Below, piece after piece: positions 1-6,596 of a stretch of DNA of 7,189 nt. This stretch comes from JBGTKH01 sp041744735 (GTDB lineage Bacteria > Planctomycetota > Planctomycetia > Pirellulales > Pirellulaceae): positions 1 through 7,189 of the forward strand of contig JBGTKH010000198.1 of NCBI GenBank assembly GCA_041744735.1. The letters run 5' to 3'. Positions within the stretch are counted from its first letter, which is position 1, and each line of letters starts with the position of its first letter. A program made the position numbers and the translations under genes. The notes under the pieces were generated by a model. It was not told where the DNA came from. It worked only from the letters and a program-made list of their open reading frames with translations, and made no database searches.

Positions 1-18
1 GACGGAAGAGACGAACCC

Positions 19-1284
19 ATGTTGATTGAATTCCGAGTTGAAAACCATCGGTCGCTCCGGGATGAGCAGGCTCTGACGCTGGAATCGGGACGTATTGGGG
101 AATTGTCGGACCCACGGCCACGTCTCGTTGCCGGTTATGACGAGCGGCTTCTTCCGGCGGCGGTCATCTATGGCGCAAACGCTAGCGGCAAGAGTAATGT
201 GCTGGCTGCCCTCGCTTTCATGCGCGAGGCCGTAGTTCTTTCACATCGACGTTGGGAGCCGGATGGTGGTATCCCGCGAGCTGCATTTGCATGGGGGGGA
301 AAACGCAGCGAGTTATCTGTTTTTGAAGCGTCGTTCTTGGTCGGGGACACGAAGTATGAATACGGATTCGCGGTAAGCGACGAAGTCGTGGAGGAAGAGT
401 GGCTATTTGCGTGGCCCAACAATCACAAGCAAGTTTGGTTCGAGCGCGAGCGGCGAATGTTCAAGTTTGGCGACCACTTGAAGGGGCCGAACGAAGCGGT
501 GAAAGAAGTTACCCGTTTAAACGCACTGTTTTTGTCGGCAGCCGCTCAACACGGGCATGGACAGCTTACCGCTCTTTACTCTTGGTTTCGTGCAATCTTT
601 CCAGTCAACATCGCGGGTCGCGGACATCCAATGATCCACCCGGGGTTTATGCCGGAGATGTTCTTTTCGTCCGGCGATGAGCAGCCTTCACTTTTTCCAA
701 AAGACGAAGGCGAGGAGTCGTTAGTAACGCGTATTCGACAACTACTGAAAGCGGCAGACATTGGTATCGTTGACATAAAGAGAATTGACATCGAAGAGGA
801 GTTTCAAAGCCGCACGTTTGGACGACGCCGAATACAATTGCAACACCAAGCAGGCGATGACGATTCCTGGCTCGACTTGCAGGAGGAGTCGGAAGGTACG
901 AAGACATTATTTCGAATGGCGCCTTCCGTTTTTCGAGCGCTCGACACTGGAGGACTCCTGCTTGTCGACGAATTGGAATCTAGCTTGCATCCATTGCTGG
1001 GTTTGGCGATCGTGAAGATGTTTAACTGTCCCAAGGCAAATCCGCGAAACGCCCAGATTTTGTTTACGACACACGATACGAATCTGTTGGGAACAACGCT
1101 TGGTGAACCGCCGCTCCGACGCGATCAGATTTGGTTTACCGAGAAGGACAAGGGCGGTGCTTCAAAACTCTATCCGCTCACCGACTACAAACCCCGCAAG
1201 TCCGAGAATCTGGAGCGCGGATATTTGCAGGGAAGATACGGCGCAATTCCGTTTCTAGGCGATATCGCATGGATTACGGAGTAG
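19..1284 (+). CDS. rloA: AAA/ABC-type ATPase of an RloAB (AbiL-like) anti-phage system
   Basis: A 421-residue cytoplasmic ATPase related to the SMC/ABC and OLD-type nucleotidases used in phage defence. The N-terminus (EFRVENHRSLRDEQ) is the typical opening strand of these ATPases. Walker A is GANASGKSN (residues 52-60), the ABC-like signature is SEGTK (291-295), Walker B is LLLVDELESSLHP (313-325), and the switch histidine lies in FTTHDTNLL (349-357). The middle, about 100-285, is a less conserved insertion. The C-terminal YLQGRYGAIPFL (402-413) is, from memory, typical of ATPases paired with RloB. The start at 19 is supported by GGAAGAG at 4-10, eight bases upstream, and by the N-terminal match. 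The RloB gene follows after 6 bases, so the two form an operon whose promoter lies left of the window. By analogy with AbiL and PARIS it should sense infection and control its partner; that role is inferred. A-T is visibly more common here than in the genes after 3000, consistent with acquisition. Confidence 0.88.
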   Translation: MLIEFRVENHRSLRDEQALTLESGRIGELSDPRPRLVAGYDERLLPAAVIYGANASGKSNVLAALAFMREAVVLSHRRWEPDGGIPRAAFAWGGKRSELSVFEASFLVGDTKYEYGFAVSDEVVEEEWLFAWPNNHKQVWFERERRMFKFGDHLKGPNEAVKEVTRLNALFLSAAAQHGHGQLTALYSWFRAIFPVNIAGRGHPMIHPGFMPEMFFSSGDEQPSLFPKDEGEESLVTRIRQLLKAADIGIVDIKRIDIEEEFQSRTFGRRRIQLQHQAGDDDSWLDLQEESEGTKTLFRMAPSVFRALDTGGLLLVDELESSLHPLLGLAIVKMFNCPKANPRNAQILFTTHDTNLLGTTLGEPPLRRDQIWFTEKDKGGASKLYPLTDYKPRKSENLERGYLQGRYGAIPFLGDIAWITE

Positions 1285-1290
1285 CGCACA

Positions 1291-1914
1291 GTGGTAAAGA
1301 GAAACCGAATCCGTCGACCCGCGAGACAGGATCCCTACAAGGAACCCAAGCCGGTTATTTTGATTGTAACTGAGGGCGATGTAACCGAGCCGGAGTATCT
1401 GAGTGGCTTCGCAAGGGCTGCAGAAAATTCGCGTGTCAGAATCGAAGTCGTGCGCGGCGCTGGCGTTCCAAAGACGATAGTTGAAGTTGCAAAGGAATTA
1501 AAGAAAATCGCGGAGAAACGAGCCCGTCGAGAGAAGGACGAAAATCTTCGTTATGACGAGGTGTGGTGCGTGTTTGATATTGACCAGCATCCGAATGTAC
1601 CGGATGCGAAGCAAATGGCCCGCGATAACGGTTTGGCGCTCGCAATTTCGAATCCGTGTATCGAACTTTGGCTGTGGCTGCACTTTGCCGATCAGCCTGG
1701 AATGCGAGATCGACATGATTTGCAGAGAATGATGAAGCAACACATTCCCGGCTATGACAAGCATGTCAACTACTCTGACTACGCGAACGGCTATGACGCG
1801 GCTGTTCAGCGTGCGTCCCGTTTGGATGCGGATGCGTCAGCGGCGAACGAACAAGGACGGAATCCGACAACTGGCGTCTGGCGATTGACGGAAAGTATTC
1901 GATCTGACGCCTGA
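1291..1914 (+). CDS. rloB: RloB family TOPRIM-like protein, predicted defence effector
   Basis: A 207-residue protein with the RloB domain across almost its whole length. A basic N-terminus (KRNRIRRPARQDPYKEPK) leads into LIVTEGDVTEPEYL (24-37), which carries the TOPRIM-type glutamate E28. VWCVFDIDQHPN (91-102) supplies the acidic D96-x-D98 pair. SNPCIELWLWLHF (120-132) and NPTTGVWRL (191-199) are the other RloB hallmarks I recognise. All three acidic positions are intact, so the protein is probably active. The start is GTG at 1291, with GGAG at 1278-1281 nine bases upstream. That site overlaps the end of the ATPase gene, so the two are likely co-translated. In AbiL and the analogous PARIS system the TOPRIM partner is the presumed toxic nuclease that aborts infection; activity and target for this protein are inferred. 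Length is normal for the family. Confidence 0.87.
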   Translation: MVKRNRIRRPARQDPYKEPKPVILIVTEGDVTEPEYLSGFARAAENSRVRIEVVRGAGVPKTIVEVAKELKKIAEKRARREKDENLRYDEVWCVFDIDQHPNVPDAKQMARDNGLALAISNPCIELWLWLHFADQPGMRDRHDLQRMMKQHIPGYDKHVNYSDYANGYDAAVQRASRLDADASAANEQGRNPTTGVWRLTESIRSDA

Positions 1915-1933
1915 TGTGTTCGAATAAGTTTTT
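1896..1933 (+). terminator. Possible weak intrinsic terminator of the rloAB operon
   Basis: TATTCGA (1896-1902) can pair with TCGAATA (1920-1926) around a 17-base loop, followed directly by AGTTTTT (1927-1933). The stem overlaps the last codons of the RloB gene. It is short, AT-rich and large-looped, so it may be fortuitous, but it lies where a terminator is expected between two convergent genes. Confidence 0.27.
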
Positions 1934-1991
1934 CCTGTCGCCCACGACTTGCCTTTTGACGAACGCGTGAAGAACTCCAATCGTTTGCGCG

Positions 1992-2738
1992 CTATGGCAA
2001 TTCGCGGATGCGCAGATTCTTGAATTCCACGGGCGCGCCCTCGGATTCCAGGCACAGATAGCCGGTGCGTGGTTCGCAGTTGGTGCCGCCGGACACTTCT
2101 TCGCCGTTGACCCACAGCCGCACTTCGCCGTTGATGCAGCGGACGTAGTAGTGATTCCACTCGCCCACGCCCTTGCTCAATTCCTTCGACGGAAAGCTGC
2201 GGCTGCCGTTGGCGGAGACGGGCGGGAAGGGGGTCATCTTCGAGCCGCCGACCGGGAACACGTCGCCGTGGGTGGTGAACCAGTCGGACTTCTTGCCCGT
2301 GCGCTGCTCGTACTGTTCGGCGAAGCCGTGATCCAGCACTTGGACTTCGATGCCGATGCGCGGGAGTTGCCCCGGCTTGATATCCGCCAGTCCCGCTTCG
2401 CCAGCCCACACGAAGATCCCCGAGTTGCCGCCCGACTTCAAATGCCGCCACTGTGCGACCAGTTCAAAGTTAGTGAACGACTTCTTCGAGCGAGTCACGC
2501 CCACCGGCTGCCCCGTGCATTTCACGAGTCCATCCTGCCAACTCCAAGTGTCCTCCGCGCAGTTGACGTTGACGAAGTCCTCTTCTCCCAGCGCCGTCCA
2601 ACCCGCGCCGTTGCCATCGACGAACGCCTTCGGCAAAGCGTCCTCCGGATTGTCGGCTAAGACGACGTGTTGCGATGAATCCAACCAGCAGACGAGAGCC
2701 AAAACGACCAGCGCGGGGTGGCAGTGTGTTTTCAACAT
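1992..2738 (-). CDS. Secreted DUF1080 (3-keto-disaccharide hydrolase-like) protein
   Basis: A 248-residue exported protein with one DUF1080 domain, a concanavalin-like beta-sandwich fold very abundant in planctomycetes. A signal peptide covers about residues 1-28 (hydrophobic core ALVVLALVCWL, cleavage likely after VVLA). Family landmarks in order are WSWQDGLVKCTG (66-76), GGNSGIFVWAG (103-113), GIEVQVLDHG (129-138), GEWNHYYVRCINGEVRLWV (192-210) and a C-terminal APVEFKNLRIREL (235-247). Some characterised family members hydrolyse 3-keto-glucosides and 3-keto-disaccharides, and others are thought to bind carbohydrate, so periplasmic carbohydrate breakdown is likely but the substrate is unknown. 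The ATG at 2738 has AAGGAA (complement of 2747-2752) eight bases upstream. The gene stands alone on this strand, convergent with the defence operon and divergent from the transglutaminase gene. Confidence 0.88.
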   Translation of the reverse strand: MLKTHCHPALVVLALVCWLDSSQHVVLADNPEDALPKAFVDGNGAGWTALGEEDFVNVNCAEDTWSWQDGLVKCTGQPVGVTRSKKSFTNFELVAQWRHLKSGGNSGIFVWAGEAGLADIKPGQLPRIGIEVQVLDHGFAEQYEQRTGKKSDWFTTHGDVFPVGGSKMTPFPPVSANGSRSFPSKELSKGVGEWNHYYVRCINGEVRLWVNGEEVSGGTNCEPRTGYLCLESEGAPVEFKNLRIRELP

Positions 2739-2774
2739 GAGTTCGGTTCCTTGATTCTGAGTAAACGATTGAAA

Positions 2775-2838
2775 TCGTAACCCGAAGCGTTAGCGAGGAG
2801 CTGAGCGGAAAATCCCTCGCTTACGCTTCGGGTTACGA
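2775..2838. repeat. REP-like long hairpin repeat
   Basis: A 24-bp inverted repeat with one T-T mismatch (2791/2822). The left arm is 2775-2798, the right arm 2815-2838, and the loop 16 bases. The arm core GTAACCCGAAGCG then TAGCGAGG is of a kind I recall as dispersed and intergenic in planctomycete genomes, but I could not verify this. It lies in the leader of the DUF1080 gene, 37 bases from its start codon and upstream of the rightward promoter. It may be an inert REP/BIME-like element, or it may affect the DUF1080 transcript by folding. There is no U-tract on either side, so it does not look like an intrinsic terminator. Confidence 0.8.
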
Positions 2839-2873
2839 AAACTGACTTGGCCGGGTGAACCTACAACGTTATT

Positions 2874-2901
2874 TTGACGACACCCGCGTGGCAAGTATAC
2901 T
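2874..2901 (+). promoter_or_regulatory. Sigma70-like promoter for the transglutaminase operon
   Basis: TTGACG (2874-2879) and TATACT (2896-2901) each match the -35 and -10 consensus at five of six positions, separated by 16 bases. The site lies in the divergent intergenic region about 115 bases upstream of the ATG at 3018 and reads toward it. The long leader of roughly 110 bases shows no riboswitch or attenuator I recognise. Planctomycete promoters are poorly defined, so this rests on consensus match and position. Confidence 0.5.
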
Positions 2902-3017
2902 GGAATAATTGATCGCAGGGGTCGCGCGCACGGCAAAACCATCCGCGGGGTAACGGCCTGACTTGGTCACTTGGCAATCGCGTTCTCAATCTACTTTGAG
3001 TTTCTACCGGAGGTCCC

Positions 3018-4031
3018 ATGAACAGCCGAATTCTCCGCGTGTTGATCGCCGTAATCGTTTTCGCGTGTGGCGGCTGGATGGCTTCATCGAATGCTCTGCG
3101 AGCCGCTTTGCCTAACAAGGTCGAAGTCGATCCGGCGCTGGAGGTTTTGGAACCGCGGACCTATCGGCTGAAGATTGTAATCCGCATCGATGCGCCAGAC
3201 GGCGTCGTCCGCAACGCGCTGGCTGAAGGGCCGATCCCAATCGAATGGCAAGAACAGAAGCTGCGGCTGTTGGAAGAGAAGATTACACCCGGCGCTCGCA
3301 TCACGGAAGCTATGCTGAAGGACCAGGCTGCGATGCTCCGGTTGCACGTGCGAGAAATTCCCAAGGGCGGATTTGCATCCGTCGAGCGGCTGTATGAGAT
3401 CACGCGCTTTCGCACTCGCTTCACGATGCCGCCGGAAGAACTGGTGTTCGCCCGCCGGCTAACGACCACTGTGCGCGATCATCTAACCGGCAACGATCCG
3501 GGCATCGAGACCAAGCACCGCACGATGGTCACACTGGCTCGCAGCCTGCAGAAGGACGACGCGGCCGCCTGGGACACCGTGCACGGGATCTGGAGTTGGA
3601 CGCGCGACAACGTCAAGTTCGATCGCGGCGATTACCGCGGGGCGCTGCATGCTTTGGAAGAGCGCTGCGGCGACTGTGAAGAGATGAGCGTGCTGTTCAT
3701 CAGCCTCTGCCGCATCGCCGGCATCCCGTCGCGCAGCGTGTGGGTGGAAGGACACAGCTATCCTGAGTTCTACCTCGCGGACAAAGCGGGCCAAGGCCAT
3801 TGGATTCCGTGCCAGGTCCTCGGGCCGGCTTGGTTCGGCGAAATGGCTGAATATCGTCCAATCTTTCAGAAAGGGGATGGCTTCTTCGACCCGATTCAGA
3901 AAAAACACACGCGCTACGTGCCGCATACCCTGCGTGCCGACGGCGGCGGCCCCGAACCAAAGCTGACCGTCGAGCACCAAATCATCGCCGATTCGGATAT
4001 CAACGGCCCAGGCTACAACAACCCCAAGTAG
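3018..4031 (+). CDS. Secreted transglutaminase-like cysteine enzyme
   Basis: A 337-residue exported protein with a C-terminal transglutaminase-like (papain-fold) domain. The N-terminal hydrophobic stretch ILRVLIAVIVFACGGWMA (residues 5-22) is a signal peptide or membrane anchor. Residues about 40-155 resemble the beta-rich region that often precedes these domains. The core starts near 165; the catalytic cysteine is most likely C220 in EERCGDCEEMS (C217 is a weaker candidate), and the histidine is H246 in VWVEGHSYPEFYL. The usual third residue, an Asp near the following Trp, is not obvious: the sequence there is GHWIPCQVLG (260-269). GGAGG (3009-3013) sits four bases upstream of the ATG. In bacteria this fold acts as peptidase, transamidase or amidase, so cell-envelope protein or peptide processing is a reasonable guess but the substrate is unknown. 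It is the first gene of a three-gene rightward cluster. Confidence 0.85.
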   Translation: MNSRILRVLIAVIVFACGGWMASSNALRAALPNKVEVDPALEVLEPRTYRLKIVIRIDAPDGVVRNALAEGPIPIEWQEQKLRLLEEKITPGARITEAMLKDQAAMLRLHVREIPKGGFASVERLYEITRFRTRFTMPPEELVFARRLTTTVRDHLTGNDPGIETKHRTMVTLARSLQKDDAAAWDTVHGIWSWTRDNVKFDRGDYRGALHALEERCGDCEEMSVLFISLCRIAGIPSRSVWVEGHSYPEFYLADKAGQGHWIPCQVLGPAWFGEMAEYRPIFQKGDGFFDPIQKKHTRYVPHTLRADGGGPEPKLTVEHQIIADSDINGPGYNNPK

Positions 4032-4037
4032 CCCCGC

Positions 4038-4054
4038 GACCAAGAAAATTGGTC
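4038..4054 (+). other. Small intercistronic hairpin
   Basis: GACCAA (4038-4043) pairs perfectly with TTGGTC (4049-4054) around a GAAAA loop, six bases after the stop codon of the transglutaminase gene. There is no following T-run, so it is not a classic terminator. It could protect the upstream message or reduce readthrough to the next gene, or it may be chance. Confidence 0.3.
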
Positions 4055-4132
4055 CGAGCATTGCAACCGTCCCAGCAAGGATTAGAATTCCCAGCAGTCC
4101 TTGTGCGCTTGCTCGTAAAGGAGTACATGTCG

Positions 4133-4705
4133 ATGAACTGCAAATTTCTAAGCGCAGTCTTGCTTCTCCTTGCCCTTGTGTTCGGCGGCGCGTCCACCAC
4201 TTGCGGCGACGACCGCAACGCTTCTGAAACTCAGGATCTGACGCCACTCATCGAAGCTTTCGGTCGGGCCGCGGACGCTGCCCGGAGGAACCGCAACGAA
4301 CTTCAACTTGAAGTGGCGCACGACGACTTCAGTAAGGCCATCGCGGCACATGCCGGCAAGAAGGTTCGCTGCGAATTCGCGGTTCTGAAGGTCTACACAG
4401 ATCGCGTGCTGTTCGTTAACCCGATTCTCTCGACGCGATATCGGTTCGTGTTCTATGGGGGCGACGCCGCGGCGCTGGTAAAAGATGACGACATAAATCT
4501 CCAATTTATGTACGACATTGTGAGCATCGACGGCGTTTCGCAACCCGGCCCGCTGCGCGAAAGAATTGCCAAAATCGCGAAAGGCCACGCCGCATCTTTA
4601 AACACCCGCGACCGCGTCGTCGTTGTTGGTGAATTGTCGCTCCCGAAGTTCGCCGATCAACGTATCGACTTTGTCAATGCGTCGGTGATACCGTTAAACC
4701 ATTAA
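4133..4705 (+). CDS. Small secreted protein of unknown function, possibly OB-fold-like
   Basis: I do not recognise this gene. It encodes 190 residues when started at the ATG at 4133, which has AAAGGAG (4117-4123) at a nine-base spacing. An in-frame ATG at 4127 is only three bases from that site, and an upstream extension to 4049 would bury the signal peptide. The N-terminus MNCKFLSAVLLLLALVFGGA is a clear signal peptide. Residues 35-75 look helical. Residues 76-190 alternate short beta-like segments (KKVRCEFAVLKVYTDRVLF, RYRFVFYGG, RVVVVGEL, then RIDFVNASVIPL at the end), a pattern reminiscent of small OB-fold domains that bind ligands or nucleic acid; this is only an impression. The gene follows the transglutaminase gene after about 100 bases. 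Its stop codon is joined to the ribosome site of the next gene. Confidence 0.75.
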   Translation: MNCKFLSAVLLLLALVFGGASTTCGDDRNASETQDLTPLIEAFGRAADAARRNRNELQLEVAHDDFSKAIAAHAGKKVRCEFAVLKVYTDRVLFVNPILSTRYRFVFYGGDAAALVKDDDINLQFMYDIVSIDGVSQPGPLRERIAKIAKGHAASLNTRDRVVVVGELSLPKFADQRIDFVNASVIPLNH

Positions 4706-4716
4706 GGAGAATTGAA
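4703..4716 (+). promoter_or_regulatory. Ribosome binding site fused to the upstream stop codon
   Basis: TAAGGAGA (4703-4710) contains both the TAA stop of the upstream small gene and a near-perfect Shine-Dalgarno core GGAG (4706-4709), seven bases before the ATG at 4717. This fixes the start of the Tat-signal gene. It suggests that ribosomes finishing the upstream gene can reinitiate on the next one, so the two are likely made together. Confidence 0.7.
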
Positions 4717-6264
4717 ATGAATCACAGTCGTCGACAATTCCTGGAGAACGTGGGCCGAGGCATGGTCATCGCCGGCTTGGGGGCTTCGTTGGCCGGCGAT
4801 CTGGGATTCTCGCATGCCTTCGCAGAACAAGGGGCAGACGGGCTTGATTTCGGTGAACTGGAATCGCTCGTGTCGTTCATGCAGAGCACGCCGCCGGACA
4901 AACTGCAGGCGGCACTCGTCGCAAAGCTGCAGTCGGGCGAAACCAACTTGCGGCAATTGACCGCGGCCGCCGCGCTGGCCAACGCGGAGACGTTTGGCGG
5001 CCAGGACTACGTCGGCTTTCACACGGCGATGGCCTTCGTGCCGGCTTACAACATGTCGCAGAAGTTGCCCACGCAGCGCCAGCCGCTGCCGGTGTTGAAG
5101 GTGCTGTTCCGCAACGCCGACCAAATTCAAAAGAGCGGCGGGGCGAATCTTGTAACGTTGCGGCCGATCGCCAAATCCGAGTTCGCCGCCGACGCTCAAG
5201 CCGGCCTGATGCTGCGCGACGCTTCCCGCAAAGGAGAGATGGACGAAGCGGAACGCATCTTTGCCGGCGCCGTCGATGGTTCTCCGCTGGAAATGTTCAA
5301 CTTGCTGCAACCGGTTGTGCAGGACGAGATTAACGTGCATCGCTTTGTGATGGCGCATCGCGCCTATCGGCTGATCGACATCGTCGGCTCGCAGCACGCG
5401 CATACGCTGTTGCGGCAAAGCGTCCGCTTGTGCGTGACTCACGAACAGGGCCGGTTGTCCAGAAACCGGCCGGGCGACCCGATTCGCACGCTGATGCCCA
5501 AGCTGATGGATCAATACAAACTGGCCGGCCGCTCACCCGGCACGCGAAAGGTAGACGATCAGTGGATCGAAAACCTGTGCCTGACTATTTACAGCAGCGA
5601 TGCCGCGCAAGCTGCCGATGCCGCGGCCGCCGCGCTGGCCGAAGACATCGAGCCGGAAGCCGTGGGCGAAGCGATTTCACTGGCCGCCAATCGCCTCGTG
5701 CTATGCCAGCCGCCCAGCGAAGGGCGAGTGCACGGCGACTCGAACGGCGTCCACGGTTCCGACGCGATGAACGCCTGGCGCAACATGGCCCGCGTTGCCC
5801 ACTCGCAACTGGCGCTCACCGGCCTGATCGTCGGCGCATACCACACCGCGCAGTCCGGCCCGTTCAAAGCGCCGCCGTATCCGACCGACGAACATCGCGC
5901 CGCGATCAAGACCACCGACGCCAAAGCATTGCTCGCGGATGCCGAAGACGCCATCCGCCACAATGACCAAGGCCGCGCTGCCGCAGCCATCGCGATTTAC
6001 GGCGAACAAGGACACGCGCCCGGCGCCGTGTTTGAATTGATGCTCAAGTACACGGTCAGCGAGGACGGTCGTCTGCACGGCGAAAAGTACTTCGAGACGG
6101 TCACCGAAGAATTCGCCACCACGCGGCCCGCATTCCGCTGGCGGCAACTGGTCGGCTTGGCCCGCGTCACCGCCAGTGCCTACGCCTACAACCGCGAAGA
6201 CCAACACGGCCACCGAGCCCCCGGCTACGAACAAGCCTGCCGGTTGCTCAATGTCGACGTGTAG
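4717..6264 (+). CDS. Tat-exported alpha-helical repeat protein of unknown function
   Basis: A 515-residue protein with a twin-arginine signal: SRRQFLENV (residues 4-12), a moderately hydrophobic segment (14-30), and a probable cleavage site near SHAFA (32-36). Tat export implies folding in the cytoplasm, often with a cofactor or metal. The mature part looks almost wholly helical. By eye it contains four related units, each an Ala-rich helix followed by a histidine-centred helix: 76-135 (H102, GFHTAMAF), 170-238 (H208, VHRFVMAHRAY), 295-378 (H346, VHGSDAMNAW) and 405-490 (H454, LHGEKYFETV). Units 2 and 4 align best. Further histidines (214, 226, 228, 362, 376, 432) add to a possible metal- or haem-binding surface. 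I recognise no named family; similar planctomycete proteins are, I believe, annotated only as hypothetical. It is the last gene of the cluster, with a strong ribosome site coupled to the gene before it. Confidence 0.8.
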   Translation: MNHSRRQFLENVGRGMVIAGLGASLAGDLGFSHAFAEQGADGLDFGELESLVSFMQSTPPDKLQAALVAKLQSGETNLRQLTAAAALANAETFGGQDYVGFHTAMAFVPAYNMSQKLPTQRQPLPVLKVLFRNADQIQKSGGANLVTLRPIAKSEFAADAQAGLMLRDASRKGEMDEAERIFAGAVDGSPLEMFNLLQPVVQDEINVHRFVMAHRAYRLIDIVGSQHAHTLLRQSVRLCVTHEQGRLSRNRPGDPIRTLMPKLMDQYKLAGRSPGTRKVDDQWIENLCLTIYSSDAAQAADAAAAALAEDIEPEAVGEAISLAANRLVLCQPPSEGRVHGDSNGVHGSDAMNAWRNMARVAHSQLALTGLIVGAYHTAQSGPFKAPPYPTDEHRAAIKTTDAKALLADAEDAIRHNDQGRAAAAIAIYGEQGHAPGAVFELMLKYTVSEDGRLHGEKYFETVTEEFATTRPAFRWRQLVGLARVTASAYAYNREDQHGHRAPGYEQACRLLNVDV

Positions 6265-6418
6265 TCCCAGATTGGAACGGTGGATGACTAGGTGAATGCG
6301 TCCCCGCAAAAGCGGCAACCTGCGAGTGCGGCGACTCATCATAGCCGCGCCGCGGCGGCAGGATTACGTGTTCAGCGGCGACGCCCTGATGCGATGACTT
6401 CTATTCAAGGGGCGCACC

Positions 6419-6571
6419 ATGTCGACCTCCTCGCGGGTTTTCATTTCCGCGACGTCCGCCGACCTTGGTTCGGTACGACAGTTGGTCAAGGATGTTTTGT
6501 GGTATTATCAAAGCATGTCCTCCGCTGTTGGGTTGCCGGCTTGGCTGAGCGATGCCCGCAATCGGAATTGA
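6419..6571 (+). pseudogene. Truncated 5' end of a DUF4062-domain gene
   Basis: A 50-codon reading frame starts at the ATG at 6419, with AAGGGG (6407-6412) six bases upstream. Residues 7-23, VFISATSADLGSVRQLV, match the opening strand and helix of the DUF4062 domain, a TIR-like domain found at the N-terminus of large NTPase and repeat proteins, some of them defence or signalling STAND proteins. The match holds to about residue 27 (6499). A complete domain would continue for well over 100 residues, but here the frame runs into unrelated sequence (WYYQSMSSAVG) and stops at TGA 6569-6571, inside the left arm of the giant inverted repeat. The start and ribosome site look intact, so the gene was probably functional until cut by an insertion or rearrangement near 6500. 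No continuation appears in the other two frames nearby. The product is unlikely to function. Confidence 0.62.
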
Positions 6572-6596
6572 CCCATTGTTTGTCGGGGATTACGCG

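Noticed and set aside
2151..2754. Plus-strand open frames opposite the DUF1080 gene
   Set aside because: Antisense shadows of a gene with clear DUF1080 motifs and signal peptide; no ribosome sites or motifs of their own.
2765..2778. Short palindrome ACGATTGAAATCGT near the DUF1080 start, considered as an operator
   Set aside because: Only six base pairs with a two-base centre, overlapping the end of the REP-like repeat, with no second copy at the neighbouring promoter and no regulator gene nearby.
4049..4132. Upstream extension of the small secreted protein to the ATG at 4049
   Set aside because: No ribosome site before 4049, and the extension would place 28 residues ahead of an obvious signal peptide. 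The ATG at 4133 has AAAGGAG at good spacing.
4702..5514. A 270-codon frame on the minus strand opposite the Tat-signal gene
   Set aside because: It mirrors the high-GC coding strand, is rich in Arg, Gln, His and Val as such shadows are, and has no domain I recognise. The plus-strand gene has a signal peptide and ribosome site.
6344..6359. GC-rich hairpin (GCCGC/GCGGC) after the Tat-signal gene, considered as a terminator
   Set aside because: Five base pairs with a three-base loop and no T-run. In GC-rich DNA such short stems are common by chance.
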